Positions 46,401-54,700 are shown, counted from the first letter of the stretch. The stretch is 64,000 nt of DNA from Apilactobacillus kunkeei DSM 12361 = ATCC 700308 (GCF_001281265.1 NZ_JXDB01000002.1:186001-250000), one strand, 5' to 3'. Numbers and translations are program-made. The notes: a model not told the origin generated them from the letters alone.

Positions 46401-48467
46401 ATCGTTGACGATAGTGGCCATCTACAAGCCCAAGCTGACTTTAAGGCTAGAGTTGATGACGATGGAAACATCGTGACAACGAAGACCAAGGTTGTTAAGG
46501 GTAACGATGGTAACTACTACATTGTTCCTGCTGGTTCATCAATCACCAAGAACAAAGACACTGGAGCTTACCAAGTAAACGGTACTAAGATGTCAACCAA
46601 TGCTGATGGTACTCTAAACATCGATAATGCATTCTACGATGATAAGAATGACAATACTAAGTCAGTCATTGGACCATTGGTTGCTAAGGTTGATCCAAAT
46701 ACCGGTGACTTAACAGTTGCTAAGACATCCGTTGTAAATGATCCAACTATTCCACACCGTGCTTACCAAGCCGATGCTGGTGAATCAATTACAATTGAGG
46801 TTGATAAGAACAACAATGTTTCATATCACGTTGCTGCAACTCCAATTCAACAAGATGAACAGAAACCAGCTCGTCTAAGTGACAATGCAAAACCTGTTGA
46901 TGATGCGGTAATCATTCACACTAATAACGATGGTTCAAAAACAATTGAATCCAATGTCCCTGGTTACGCTGGAACAACTATTCCAGAAGGTCAACCAGTA
47001 CCAAGTGATCCGGTATTAACACCTGTTGATGATGAAATTGAACATGTTCACTTCAACCACGGGGGTCAAGATACTCAATCAATTGGTAACATCCCAGTTA
47101 AGGGTGACGTTAATGGAGCAATTATCGTAACTAAGCCAACTCGTTCAAACGATAACAGGTACTTGGTACCTGCCGGATCAACAGTTACCAAGAGTCAAGA
47201 TGGAAGCTACCATGTTGAATCATTCCCAATCAACGCTGACGGCACAATTACAATTGACAATGCGCACCTCGATGCCAGTGATAAAACCTATGTAATTGGA
47301 AGAGTGATTGCCAAGCTTGATGGCAATGGCAACTTGATTGTTCAACACAAATCAGTTGTTAATAATGGTCATGGTTACAATTACACTTCTAATGAAAATA
47401 CAATCATTAAGGTAGTTGTTAATAGCGATGGTACAACAACCATGCATGTAGTTGCGGTTAAGATTCGTGTAGGTGAATCCCCTGAATCTGCAGGTAGAAA
47501 CCGTGCTGCTAAGCTATTACCAGTTGAAAACTTGAAGCACAAGGATGCCGACTATGTATCTAGATACATGAAAGCATACAAGGCCGAATTGAAGAGAAAG
47601 GCTCCTTCATATGTATACAGTGTGAAGGGACTATACCTACACAGTTCAGCTCACTTCACAATCAAGAATCGTGTGAAGGGTTATGCTAAGAAACCAAGAA
47701 GATTAGCACATGTCTTCAAGGTTAGAGGCGTTGTTCTAGATCATAACAAGTACCCACGTCTAAAGGTTAATGGTGGTTACATCTACTTCAACAAGAACAT
47801 TAGGGATGCATACTACCGTACTAATCATCCACTATTCCGTGTCATCAGAAATACTGGAGTATTGGTTCACACAGACAAGAAGTTCCATTACGGCAAGAGA
47901 CGTGTAATTAGACTTCGTCGTGGTGCATTAATCCACGTTAAGAAGGTTGTTAAGTACTACAGCATTACTCGTCTATACATTGGTAATGGCCAATATGTCA
48001 CCTCTAACAAGACTTATGTTGCGCTTGCTAAGAAGAAGAGAGCACCACTTTACGTATACTGGACAAACAAACGTGGAGTTTACGTAAATACTCACTTCAC
48101 TCGCAAGAATGCCGTTAAGTACTTCTCCAAGAGACCAAGAAATAAAGCTAACGCATACAAGGTATTGAGAATAGTCAAGACTAAGAACGGTACTAAGTAC
48201 CTCATCAAGCACGGCTACATCAATGCTAAGGGCACAATTCCAGCATATTACGTTCGTCGTACTAAGCTAATTCGTGTCATCAGAAATAGGGGAATTTTAG
48301 TACACAATGCTAAGAAGTTCACTAAGCGTAATGCGATTAAGCATTTCAGAAAGAACGCATTGATCCGAGTACAAAGCGTAGCAAGATTCTACGGAATTAC
48401 CAGATTCTACATTGGACATGGTGAATACATCACTGCTAATAAGACCTGGGTTAACAGAATTAAATAG
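31476..48467 (+). CDS. Giant surface protein of 5,663 residues (pectate-lyase-like tip, beta-repeat stalk, four wall-binding modules)
   Basis: The start is TTG, fixed by a strong ribosome site and a signal nearly identical to gene 2 (Y3-N4-K5, N12-D13-K14-K15, W24-V-V-V-S28; likely cut after Y-A51). A long N/Q/S/D linker contains an INQG(V/A)NDAY motif also found in gene 2. Residues about 348-785 resemble the pectate-lyase-like adhesive region. About 1030-1170 match the beta-sandwich of gene 2. From about 1370 the stalk is beta-rich: first repeats of 135-170 residues ending in a PGF/PGY motif, then larger units with DGKYxVPAGSxVTK, DGTYHAES and VPGFxG motifs. Residues about 5375-5663 hold four basic SLAP/DUF5776-like modules. 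An internal LPTTG is not at the C-terminus. I noticed one cysteine (codon 37320), where sister repeats have Gly. Probably a long adhesin; ligand unknown. Confidence 0.88.
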   Translation: MQYNKNEIQKTNDKKILRKVKKQWVVVSLASFAFLGGTSLALMSHGVSAYADDNGKNTSVVQTNKNQQSSTNKSDDNNQNASSNDQQNQINPNDANNDNGQSTTNNSTQNQSQNDISNNSNDDQQLSNRLGSSDQSNNQNQTTDIVNNQSADAAANYQKHLQGNTQDANDNNAQYTQAINQGVNDAYSNRNANNDDITDNNSKELYSAAYQGVNANQSKSISDNMASSSIDDIKKAAANTSSMLYIAYKYGVDFKRIADAAFNDATTSGSDDYTQGSNRPSSDSGLQAMYDNAYMGVRNALNQQFDSNNKFNTSGYDANPEDKNVPHNNTNTSSFQYKATFNKMVNDFNNGIVYANNNAQFNSAMVASGTANIQKIVLTNNINSSGTVTNLGNLTIDGQNKFSLSGTYTFNKSDSGSVVKIQNVTSLGSPYVVNGNGFVEYDNVRYNSTFDNLFNPSNGNGNYVLGANVYTSDATNNNGMITYNETYKNLNTQGGKFVVGANGQYAFNSLIANYIVFQEGSTVNLNPVEIDNHVYQKSWGKTVQTDNLDSTIMPSYGIIANNNVNVHTGATVNITLSNNTNGIRVGNINDPSDTGSGDSGNVVIKGAINLVVPDGVTPTALDPKLVNSSKNTSSVAGGWNNKRTDAVVWLGHGMQILSGGTFKVDAKIPTTANGGLYNAFIYGPYSTMKNGGRRNQSTSKIIVQQNGTLDINMNTGSKDHPLRVAFLPIVAFNPRKFNLTLNVTPGTPLTGAAGPKLSLSSIDVFGAILDNGNIDSIRTSSGYQLNPYIYHYRRNGTALGENDDNFNSSEIFQDINGVTNGYKPAGSESSKKRFSFSYPYTWSTVPSTGVTDNGVNFDTAFDYLQYFVQLYEDILANKQDYNDQVQNGNIVTNDTSRSGAYNPDKAKNGDNPTQAEINTAISNVWKNDVNRVNNQTGILNDTTWASSLNSQRAYLNGQTFQDVAGMSKKDFINKLKNINDPQLPDIIINIANALGKTVASMSNNPKVISRFNEAFNGNNPKVISGQNARNDTSIDFSGSPSIEFDHNIEVYQDNNGHYHAKFDATLNNPGDDAKEHQVEVHYVTGSFDAKSNNGDVYRNMYKANNNSEALAQTITLDSSNSTTQSDGSIKFNGDIDLGTKPVDTVGIRLNTFMGTNLANWQGSAYQPIASVTSSIRPGNNSYQTNVEGFNSVWTRLDDGQELKLKGNYGPDNDMHSIAAMPTAQGFLNNISGILSHLNDSDQSQSQYYTNKTSSNPLASPEYREYLINNQNITPFDDSSYSGADSNNKDTSYATVRVIASNGAKTRLVGITKLPTSTILGNGTLDTSNYDAKTAFTKLSSDVSNNNKGYALDLSKTPMKQYDKSTYDIYVPDVQFMQDGTLLPIDTPSGSRIPFKGIAKVDKNTGNVISVTPQLPGFAVVQNNTGLNPDSYGMYTVQPAVGTATIYLDDANGNPTGLTASVQVKGNSDGSVNAVKPVTISSGKNDGLQYVIDNKTKIGIVTDANGNPTYHVQLTATSDKKYVNVVTTSGSPVDQGGYRRQDADGSLHTVTYLPGFDSSSSTQTTGSGSNQKDIVSPSATPVTVKVPVYQPNSTTPLTVNGQPVYVEVSAQGQNDGTSKITDVKGRKVFKTDSGKYKVIVGDNVKAYTDNSGNVITYIEGQVDKDVITKTPAVLADGTSVDGGATVTNSDGTLTIKPGMPGFDGTNPGQMKGNSAVVAPSSNPVKVTVPVISSVDGSHVGDVDVDVQGRTDGHSYVTNVDSQNSFTDSNGNTYTVNTGSVLTPQYNGGKVTPTIVVTPETPADIDLGAVTDKGNPIAAGATIHTENGVKQSISKMPGFDGSVPANIDANNHAVLTPSKSPVQTTINVYDAQSGKNIGTMTVHVQGNSDGNSYITSVDTPSNATLTDGHNGYNVTTGTAISVDPNDSSKFSVSVNSTYVGTEQVNAVTDSCNTIKGGATISANASGGKQATANIPGFATATNAQFDNNGNAVLVPATAPVQTNVDIVDPATGQKVGTSTVMVQGNEDGNSYITSVVSGGFVGTKDSDGKHYSYTVTPGTALELNKDSQGNYTPIVNVTKQAFNYQTGDKVPIQREDGTTLPFPGTISYDNNGHMIVTPDLPGYSPAQNDQDDSFNVTTNQTPQTVNIHIYNALTGKDTNKAVNVLITGHSNASKLDTKPVYIDITALSDQQAGGVTADNRDTSKPVAHITDNDGNKYTISNVLTVNKNVLVHVAANSSDSNYYYLSLLPDGTPVDQQTVDVVTANGSSVGKGTYNANTGNGAPFVTPDNPGFTSSNAKKYNGQDKYIVSPTTAQTNISVTDGNGNIIAQNVNITVSGDNNGNTTITKVPNNGTITGSDGNTYQISTGQTIQPNKPNTVGNGYNTTGQLVGMANVPVTSDGQKTNSTISNLPVTTDADGNQVVTKNTASADGSYIIPAGTVVTKDANNKPSVDGFAYNPTDQTVTISNVHFMHRKEDTGLTSDIKGVLGPDGTITVQKDTTLVGNDNNAYTAKAKTVIKKVVNDQGKIEYHVETVTHKIKQDVPATAGANGPVVQGGATVNYDPNTGVKTVTSNVPGFGLDNGQKTETVPANTDTTQFKLTPIKETIDGVHNDQNGTDTGSTTDQLPIQGHDDGTVTVVSNTTSRDGKYVVPAGAKVTKNADGTYHAESLSRNPDGTVTINNASYDGTNGTSVVKPVVAHLNDDGSLTVNSDTAVEDGNGNVYVAKKGSSITPVVNPDGSTTYHIASQVQQQDQVVLAKAGKNGQTVQGGATIHTNADGTKTITSNVPGFVGTQNVPMDTDTGLPVLTPGVTTLPTTHADDDKSNYTGKIISNMSVQGHDDGSITVVKNTKTDDGANVAMANSPVTINKDGSYHVQTLPMNQNGNVTISQSTITDQNGNKINSQDVTAKLNDDGSLTLNQPSNSGIHTITQDGYAYQANNGTPVVKTGNGYQVKSEDDTARITNATLKDEHGNTIDGTGLINVDKSTGKILPSSDLSNVANLGGNNEGYHIKSPDTQTVEWSDGKGGVNANATVQVVENYPYDFVHDVKLKNSYTGAIINYHTDGQGKDNFILKVTHSDGLPVNSGTKDAAKAVMQLPDGYLYDSNKSITVNKNSDGSFEYVIPVVPTQAQLPTAVIDGKDNQEKAITKLPVNTASDGSITTSEDHVAKGMNDDPNYYFVPKGSSVRHEADGTYHADGYTIPANPDGTFNITNGQYDKDENTSYPGKITVNVDPNTGKITIAKASVTKAPDGKIYQVDAGAAVTPKYENDDVQYHVPAHAVDASQNIPAKTGTNGQRFDNAATVIINPDNGTKTIQSNIPGFAGQTNVPVDQDTGNVVLIPTNDVAKGVHFNADGQDTGSTGDVPVKGNQNGDIVVTKNTKSSDGKYMVPAGSTVTKGTDGNYHAESFPITPDGTINIPNGNYDASDNTSQQGNLIAKVDDNGNMTVAKATVAKDDKGNVYIAHTNAPITKEVGPDGTISYNVNAEKVTQDQPVPAKAGQNGTMADGAAKIHVNDDGSKTVISNVPGFKGYDIPEGQPVPKTVVLTPSSSTINEVHMDDINGNDTGSTTDNVFVIGQDDGSIKTTKSITTPDGKIILANTTLTKDKDGNWHAQSYPYDAGNRQVTLSQLPIKDDKGNVIDHQDVVANVDLASGTLSVANPQGVHATTSTDAYQADAGTPIVSDNNHLYVNTKNDTAVIHNATLIDVLNNANVGNGEVRVDKTTGNVLTANLPTTGGNQNAGFHVYDPTGQIVHWSDASGNVDDNAIVRVTDNAPYHENNHVKFLNVYNNQVFTDNTNNPSIKVNDDDLLPIFAGSSNAAEAVTGIPSGYSYAKGKQIIVQQTNNDDDSDKDKRTYIVPVVPAQGEITNASVLNQKGDVKVDHSQTLPVQTNDDGSINTTKDVISKGTDGNYYVITKNTSVVPNSSGDGSYTAQGSKLVANPDGTVDIDKAHLDDKTDPSKSVIGKVSVNIDPSNGTMTVNKTTVVTDPNDPTKAYQVNPGDPITITKDDNGEPEYHIPATIIEQDKKVPAQTGQNGTVQDNAATIHVNNDGSKTIISNVPGFTGDTIPNGEPLPTNPVLKPTTGTIDNVHILDNDDKDTGSTIDKLPIQGQSDGTIKVTQPVTTPNGRIILPGSEVTKDSNGNWTVPSYPYDAGTRQVTLPNVAVKDEQGNVIGVRDVHANIDLNKGTMTLADENGVHIVKGKQAYQANAGIEINNDNGAFSLTAKDDTAVINNATFIDNNDGASKGNGQVIIDKTTGHVLDANLPSGGYNEKGFHVYNPDSQVVDWMDNNENVDPNAKVVIADNSPYSSRSNVQFIDIYTNKPVSADTTKYFIYANDKDNTPIYAGGTDAYKAVSAIPDGYKYATGRQIQMITDPTDKTKTLYQVPIYPSNGQIDNASVYDQIGNVQVDHGQTLPVNTDDNGNITTNDNVIAKGKDGNYYIIPSGSNVNMNPSDNSYQVVGDKLKSPSDGIVNIPNAHFDDKEDKTRSLVGPVTAKVDPEKGTMTVDKTTVVNDPTNPSRAYQVNAGNPITIKPDGKGGVEYHMDATPIDQDKSIDAQLGDNGKTQSNGAKVHYNSDGTKDIVSNIPGYTGQTGLPNNSDTSHAKLTPVNDVAHDVSFDTDKKATGSTGDVPVKGDNDGNIVVTQNTKSTDGKYMIPKGSNITKGDDGKYHGESLPVNEDGTVTINNANVNDSKGDTKAHKDLVAKVDDQGNITTAKDEIAKGDDGNDYIIPAGSPVTKNPATGQYQVAGNQLPIKDGKVTIDNAHYDDKLEPGKGVINSIVANVDENTGKLTASQDTVVPDPSDSSRVYKATAGDPITIKSDGKGGVEYHVDATPIVQDEKVPAQPGKNGKAQPDGATIHYNSDGTKNVISNIPGYAGQTNVPFSQDTTKPVLTPTQGTASDVHFDNGGKDTGSKSYLPVKGDDNGNIIVTKTTKSTDGKYVIPAGTTITKNDDGTYHGDSLPIDANGDVDIANANIVDDSGHLQAQADFKARVDDDGNIVTTKTKVVKGNDGNYYIVPAGSSITKNKDTGAYQVNGTKMSTNADGTLNIDNAFYDDKNDNTKSVIGPLVAKVDPNTGDLTVAKTSVVNDPTIPHRAYQADAGESITIEVDKNNNVSYHVAATPIQQDEQKPARLSDNAKPVDDAVIIHTNNDGSKTIESNVPGYAGTTIPEGQPVPSDPVLTPVDDEIEHVHFNHGGQDTQSIGNIPVKGDVNGAIIVTKPTRSNDNRYLVPAGSTVTKSQDGSYHVESFPINADGTITIDNAHLDASDKTYVIGRVIAKLDGNGNLIVQHKSVVNNGHGYNYTSNENTIIKVVVNSDGTTTMHVVAVKIRVGESPESAGRNRAAKLLPVENLKHKDADYVSRYMKAYKAELKRKAPSYVYSVKGLYLHSSAHFTIKNRVKGYAKKPRRLAHVFKVRGVVLDHNKYPRLKVNGGYIYFNKNIRDAYYRTNHPLFRVIRNTGVLVHTDKKFHYGKRRVIRLRRGALIHVKKVVKYYSITRLYIGNGQYVTSNKTYVALAKKKRAPLYVYWTNKRGVYVNTHFTRKNAVKYFSKRPRNKANAYKVLRIVKTKNGTKYLIKHGYINAKGTIPAYYVRRTKLIRVIRNRGILVHNAKKFTKRNAIKHFRKNALIRVQSVARFYGITRFYIGHGEYITANKTWVNRIK
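36128..38350 (+). repeat. PGF-type beta repeats of 135-170 residues in gene 3
   Basis: A (M/L/I/N)PG(F/Y) motif occurs at about 36128, 36568, 36976, 37390, 37827 and 38335, spaced about 405-510 bp. It is followed by AVLxPSxxPVQTxVxV, then V(Q)GNxDGNSYITSV and a GxxYxVxxGT strand pair. The pattern suggests tandem extracellular beta-sandwich domains. I cannot assign it to MucBP, Big or another named family without a profile search. Confidence 0.7.
39290..47060 (+). repeat. Second-level beta repeats in gene 3 with 0.86-kb and 1.6- to 2.2-kb periods
   Basis: A VHxxxxGxDTGST landmark falls near 39292, 41507, 42128, 43730, 45312, 46176 and 47043. The last two steps are 864 and 867 bp. A different landmark (V-x-W-x-D...V-D-x-N-A...PY) falls near 40515, 42711 and 44313 and is absent from the last 3 kb. 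The stalk is therefore built from two unit types, a short one and one with an inserted block of about 250 residues. Confidence 0.7.
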
Positions 48468-48472
48468 AATCT

Positions 48473-48512
48473 AAAAATACCCGTTAGGAAAAATCCTAAC
48501 GGGTATTTTTTT
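48473..48512 (+). terminator. Intrinsic terminator of giant gene 3
   Basis: A long perfect stem, AAAAATACCCGTTAGGA with its complement, closes an AAAA loop and ends in a T run. It starts six bases after the stop codon. Confidence 0.92.
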
Positions 48513-48572
48513 ATACTTTTGTCTAAAATCAGCAATTTTATACAGGAAAATAAGAAGGAATCTCAGTGAAAT

Positions 48573-48608
48573 GTTAAGAAATTATTTACTTTTTTAAGAT
48601 TTTTTAAA
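48573..48608 (+). promoter_or_regulatory. Phased TTAAG motifs upstream of giant gene 4
   Basis: GTTAAG at 48573, TTTAAG at 48593 and TTTAAA at 48603 lie 20 and 10 bp apart, on one helical face, about 110-145 bp before the start. Further down, TTGAGA (48622-48627) with GATATT (48645-48650) could be a weak promoter, and TATAAA occurs at 48661. The spacing differs from the 11 bp seen upstream of genes 2 and 3, so the link is tentative. Confidence 0.22.
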
Positions 48609-48700
48609 ATCAATGTTTCGTTTGAGAAATCGCGATGTTAATAGGATATTATATTCGGTGTATAAAAACGATTTTATAAGTTTGTCACTGAAATTTTAAA

Positions 48701-48709
48701 GAGGAGGTG
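48701..48709 (+). promoter_or_regulatory. Ribosome binding site for the TTG start of gene 4
   Basis: GAGGAGGTG lies eight bases before TTG at 48718. This is the strongest Shine-Dalgarno sequence among the giant genes and fixes a TTG start, as in gene 3. Confidence 0.85.
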
Positions 48710-48717
48710 CCTTTTCA

Positions 48718-51700
48718 TTGAAATACAATAAGAGAAAAATAAGAAAGCTAAACGACAAAAAGATGTTGAAAAAAGTAAAGAAAAACTGGGTTGTAGTCTC
48801 TGTTTCTTCTTTTGCACTTTTTGGTGTGGCAGGTCTTACTTTGATGACAACTCAAGTTAGCGCAAATGCTGATGGTACTACTAAAGGACAAGCAGCCACA
48901 ATTATGGATCAAAGTACTTATTCAAGCAGTCAATCAAAGAGCCCAGTAGTAACAAGTAACACCAGTTCAACATCTTCATCTCAAGGCAGTTCGAATAGCA
49001 TTCAAGACAGTAGTTCTGCATTAAGTGAGAATACATCGGTAACTAGTAGTTCAAATGTGCAATCGAATTTGGACACTAATAATAGTCAAAGTAGCAATTC
49101 TAATAATTCACTAACAGGGGTTAGTCTGTCTGAGGCTCAAGCCATCATTGATCAAATGGCTTCATCTGCGCAAAGCAACATTGATAGCAATGCTGCTGTG
49201 TATCGTGACAACTTAGCTCAGGGACTAAGTTATCGTGATAACTTTAGCGCAAATCCCATCTCTGTATACTTTAATGATGTCAATGGAAATCAACCGCTTG
49301 GCGGAGGTGCTTCATATGCATATGTTGCTAATAATACCAATCCAAATAATTTTCAAATTCTTAACTCTGCAACACCAAATGCAAATGGAGTCAACCAATT
49401 AAATAATGTCAATAATGTTACCAATCCAGGCTTCACTTACGTTTTAAATTCCAGTATAGCACCTGGGAAGAATAATTTAGGCACTCCACAACTTATCGTT
49501 GAAACTAAGGGAACTAATCCAACTTTCCTAACACCAGTCTCTTTTGTTGATGCAAACGGAAACGCAATCACGGGGACAAATGGAAATCCAGCCATTGGGA
49601 TGGCAATTCTAAATAGTTCCAACAATGCTTTGCAAAAAGTAACAAACTATTACAATATTAACGGTAATAGCTACGTAGCAAACGTTGGATCACAATTGAG
49701 TATGAACTCAAACTACAACTACGTAGTGACATTGGTACCTGCTGCAAAACCAAAGCCATTGAATTTCTATAACACCAATGGCCAATTGGTAGCAACTGGT
49801 ACAGTAAACATCAATAATGATGGAAGCATTTCCAACACATACACATTGGGTAACTTGCAAAATCAATACTACTATGTGCCAAATGCTTCAACCCCAAACG
49901 TTACTGCTGATGCTAACAACAGCGGTCAATATGCGGTTACTGTTAACCAACAAACTGCAACATTGAACTTTGTAACTCCAAATAATCAAATCCTAACAGA
50001 CAGTAGCAATAACCAATTGACTGGTTCTGTTTACCTAAATTCAGATGGATCAACAACCATCAACGATACTACCAGCATTAACGGTAGTGGATACCACGTT
50101 GCACCAAATGCTAAAGTGGTAGCTAAAGGTAATGGAACTTACTCAATTGCTGTCCTAAAAAATGCTAGAACATCAACAGTAACATTCACTAGCAAGGGTG
50201 TACCGGTAGTCGATAACAGCGGAAACACTGTGATAGGTCAAGTTAACGTTAACGGCAACAACGTGCCACAACTAGTTGACTACGGTAACTTAGCAAATAG
50301 TAATTACCACATCAGTCCTAACGGTCAATTGATTAAGGACGCAAATGATGACAACTTCACTATGGAAGTTGTTTTAAACAAGCTAAGCAACTTTGCCAAC
50401 GCAACATTTGTTGATGGCAATGGAGTCAGTCATGGTCAAGGAACCATTACCTTTGATTCCAACAACAATTCTAAATTAATCGATAATGGTAGCTTAGATA
50501 TCAACAACTACTACGTCGTAAATGGTCAAGTTACCAATGTTAATGGTCAATACCAAGTACTGGTAAATCCTGACGTTGTTAATAAACAAGCATCATTAAC
50601 ATTCGTTGATGCAAATGGAAACGCACATGGTACTGGATTGGTTGCATTTGATGCTAACAACAATCCAAAGATTGCTAGTGTTGGAACATTCGACAGTAAC
50701 AACTACTACATGATTAATGGCCAAGTGGTAACAGTAAATGGCCAATACCAAGTAGTCGTTAACCCATACTCAATTAGTAGTACTTTACCTGTATACTTCG
50801 TTGATAGTAATGGCGTTAACCATGGACAAGGATCCATCGTTTTAAACGCAAATAACACACCTAGATTGGTTGATAACGGAACTTTCGATAGTAATAACTA
50901 TTACATGACAACCGGTCAAATTATCAACAATAATGGTCAATACCAAATTAATGTTTCACCAACAGTAAATGTTGTCTACTATCCAATTCAATTCATGGAT
51001 TCCACGGGTAAAAGTATCAATGGACAAGGTCAAGTTGCTGTATTTAACGGTAACACCAACAATCCTGTTATTACATCAGTTACATCGTTAGATAATAACT
51101 ATTATCTAAATAATCAAAATATCACTGGACATGTTTTACCCCAATTGTGGAAAGGAACAGCATATGTTTATGTACTTCCTAAACCACAATTTGCTGATTC
51201 ATTAGCTGCATCAAGCAGTTCATCAGCTGCTGCTTACATTCAAAGCTCACAAGCTGCACTTAGCCAATCAATCACAAACGCAATTAATTCAGCATCAAGT
51301 CAAGCTAATTCAATTGCCAACAGTATTGCAGCATCCAATTCTGCAATCGCTAGTGCCAACTACCAAAAATCACTAACAACACTTCAAAACCAATCATTGC
51401 AAGAATCACAACAAGCTTCAAGTTATGCTCAATCATTGATTGCCTCAGCCAATAGTGCATTGCAAAGTTTGAGTAGTTCAGCTTCAATTGATAAGGATAA
51501 TGCAATTAGTCAGACATTGACTTCTGTTCAATCATCAGCTCAATCAGTTCAAGATTCATTGAACTCACGAAATGCACAACAATTGGCACAACTACAAAGT
51601 CAATACAACAACAGTTTGGCTGCCGCATCAAACCAAGCAGTCATCGATAAAAGTAATGCGGTTCAATCAGCAACCGATTCAATTAATGCTGTTAGCCGTC

Positions 51701-54700
51701 AAAAGATTAGTGACATTAACGCACAAAATCAACAAATTCTAAACTCATTGAACCAAAAATCCATCGCTGATTCACAAGCTGCCCAAACGCTTGCTGATTC
51801 ACTAAGATCAAGCGCAGTCGCAAGTGTTCAACAATCAGCTGCTGATGTAATGACTCAATTAACTAGTCAAAATCAAAGCTTAACTAATAGCTTGAATACC
51901 AGCTACCAAACTGCTCTACAAACGTTGAGTGACTCTGCCAACACTGCAATCAACAGTGCCGCTACATCAGCAGCTAACTCAATTAGCGCATCAGCAGAGG
52001 GTGTTTTGACTAGCACAATTGCTTCACTACAAGCTCAATATGCGCAAAGTAGTTCAGCACAACAAGCACAATACCAAGCAGCTTCAACTGCTGCTTCACA
52101 AGCTGCCCAAACTGCTATAAACAGTGCGATTACAAGTATCACCAGCTCAGCTAACGATACTTTTGCTAAGCAAAGTGCGAACAATTCTTCAGAAATTCAA
52201 AGCTTACTAAACAAGAGTACTGCCGATTCAAAGGCAGCATCACAACAAGCAGCCCAAAATCTAGCTGATGCATTGTCTGCAGCTAGTGAGACAGCAAAAC
52301 AAAACGCTGATAGTTTGGTAAAATCAATTACTGATTCTAACAACGCAGCAATTGCCGCACTTCAACAAAAGGGTGAATCTGACTCAAAGGCAGCATCCGA
52401 CAGTGCAACTGCTGCCATCAATAGTGCCGTTCAATCAGCTATTGAAGACGCTAACGCTAAATCCACAGCAACATCAATTGCCAATTCACAAGCAGTGGAC
52501 CAATTGAAGGCAAAGTATAAATCAGACTCTATTCAAGCATCTAATGATGCCCAATCACAAATGAGTAGCGCAGTTAAATCAGCACAAGATTCAGCCAACT
52601 CACTTGCCCAATCGAAAGCTCAACAAAACCAAAGTGCAATCGATAGTCTACAATCAAAGGCGACCCAAGATTCAATTAACGCATCTAACAGTGCTGACGC
52701 AGCTATTTCTCAAGCTGCTGATAACGCCAAATCATTAGCTGAAAGCAAAGCAGCAGAAGATTCAAAGGCTGTTTCTTTAGCTAATTCCCAAAAGATTAAC
52801 GACCTTCAAAGTCAATACAACAGCAGTATGCAATCAGCACAAAGTTCTGCTACCGATGCGATGAACAGTGCGGTTAAATCAGCGCAAGACTCAGCCAACT
52901 CACTTGCCCAATCAGTTGCCCAACAAAAACAAAGTGTAATTGATAGTTTGCAATCAAGGGCGATCCAAGATTCAATTAATGCATCTAGTAGTGCTCAATC
53001 AGCAATTTTTCAAGCTGTTCAACAAGCCCAAATCGATGCTCAAGCAAAGGCTGATGCAGATTCAAAGGCCGTTTCTCTAGCCAATTCACAAGCTATTGTT
53101 GATCTACAAAGCAAGGCCCAAGACGATTTAAACAATGCATCACAACAAGCAAATAGCGCAATGAGAAGTGCTATCAAGTCAGCGCAAGACTCCGCAAGTA
53201 GTGAAGCTGCACAACTATCTTTAGCTAATGCTAAATCAATTGAAGATTTAACAAATAAATCAATTGCTGATTCAAAATCCGCAGCTCAGAAGGCTCAAGA
53301 CGAATTAAATTCAGCGGTAGCCTCAGCTATTTCATCAGTTCAAAATGATGCTGATTCAAAGATAGCTTCATTATCAGCTGAAAATAGTAAGGCAATTGAT
53401 GCTATCAATGCTCAAAAGAGCTACGAATTGAATCAAGCCCAAAGCAGTGCCAATACTGCGATTAGTGACGCTGTTTCAAAAGCATCAAGTAAAGCATCTA
53501 GTCAAGCTTCAACAGAATTCTCTGCTCAAAGTAGTGCCAACTCTGTTGCCATCGATGACTTAAACAAGAAGAAAGAACAAGATCTTTCAAATGCAGCCGA
53601 CAGTGCTCAATCAGCAATTTCCAGTGCTGTTAAGTCAGCTCAAGACATTGCATCACAACAAGCTTCTGAACAAATTCAATCAATTGCGGATGATAATGCA
53701 AGGACAATTAGTTCATTGAACCAAAAGGTCATTGATGATTCAAACGCTGCCGTTTCACTAATGAACTCAACCGTGAACGCTGCCGTTTTACAAGCTAAGA
53801 GCCAAGCTCAATCAATTGCAGCAGCCCAATCAACTGCAACTTCAATTGCTAACTCAAAAGCCATTGAAGATTTGATTGCAAAGTCACAATCTGAATCTTC
53901 TGCCGCGTCAGTTAATGCTGAAAACGACAAGAACAGTGCGGTGTCTTCAGCACAACAAGTTCTAAACGATTCGTACCAAGCTCAAATTACTAGTTTAAAC
54001 ACTGACTACGATAAGATTATCAATGAATTGCGCAATGAAATTAGTAAGGCTAACCAATCACTTGCCGACTTGGAATCAAGTGCAAGTGCGCAAAACAGCT
54101 TGAATTCATCAGCAATCACTAGTCTATCTTCAGCTAGTTCAGCTGCATCTAGCCAAGCTACCTACGATAGTTCTGTGGCTGCTAGTTCCTATGGATCAGT
54201 TGTAGCATCATACGAAGCAGTCATTAACAGTCTAGAAGCTGATAAGGACAATGCTTCTAATGAAGTAATTAAGTACCAACAACAACTAAGCAGTATGCAA
54301 AATAATTTCAATGCGACAATCTCAGCAGCTCAAAGTGCTGCTCAAGAGGCGGCATTGCAATCATCAGCAGCCATTTCACAAGCAGCTTCTAAAGCTTCAT
54401 CCATTGCTGCCGAACAATCAAAGAACTCATACGAACAAAGTGTTGCTGTTGAAGCAGCCAGAAGTTCAGCAATTGCCGAAAGACAATCAATTGCCAACTC
54501 ATACAGTGACTACATTAGTAATCTACAAAATGAATCACAAGCTAGTTCAGCCGCAGCGCAAGCTAAGATTGATAGTGCAACTTCACAAATGAACAGCTAC
54601 TCAAACAAGATTACTAGTTTGATGGCTGATAGTTTGGCCGCCGCACTTAAGAATAGTTTAGCGATTACTGAAGCCAACCATAAGGCAGATAGCATTGCTA

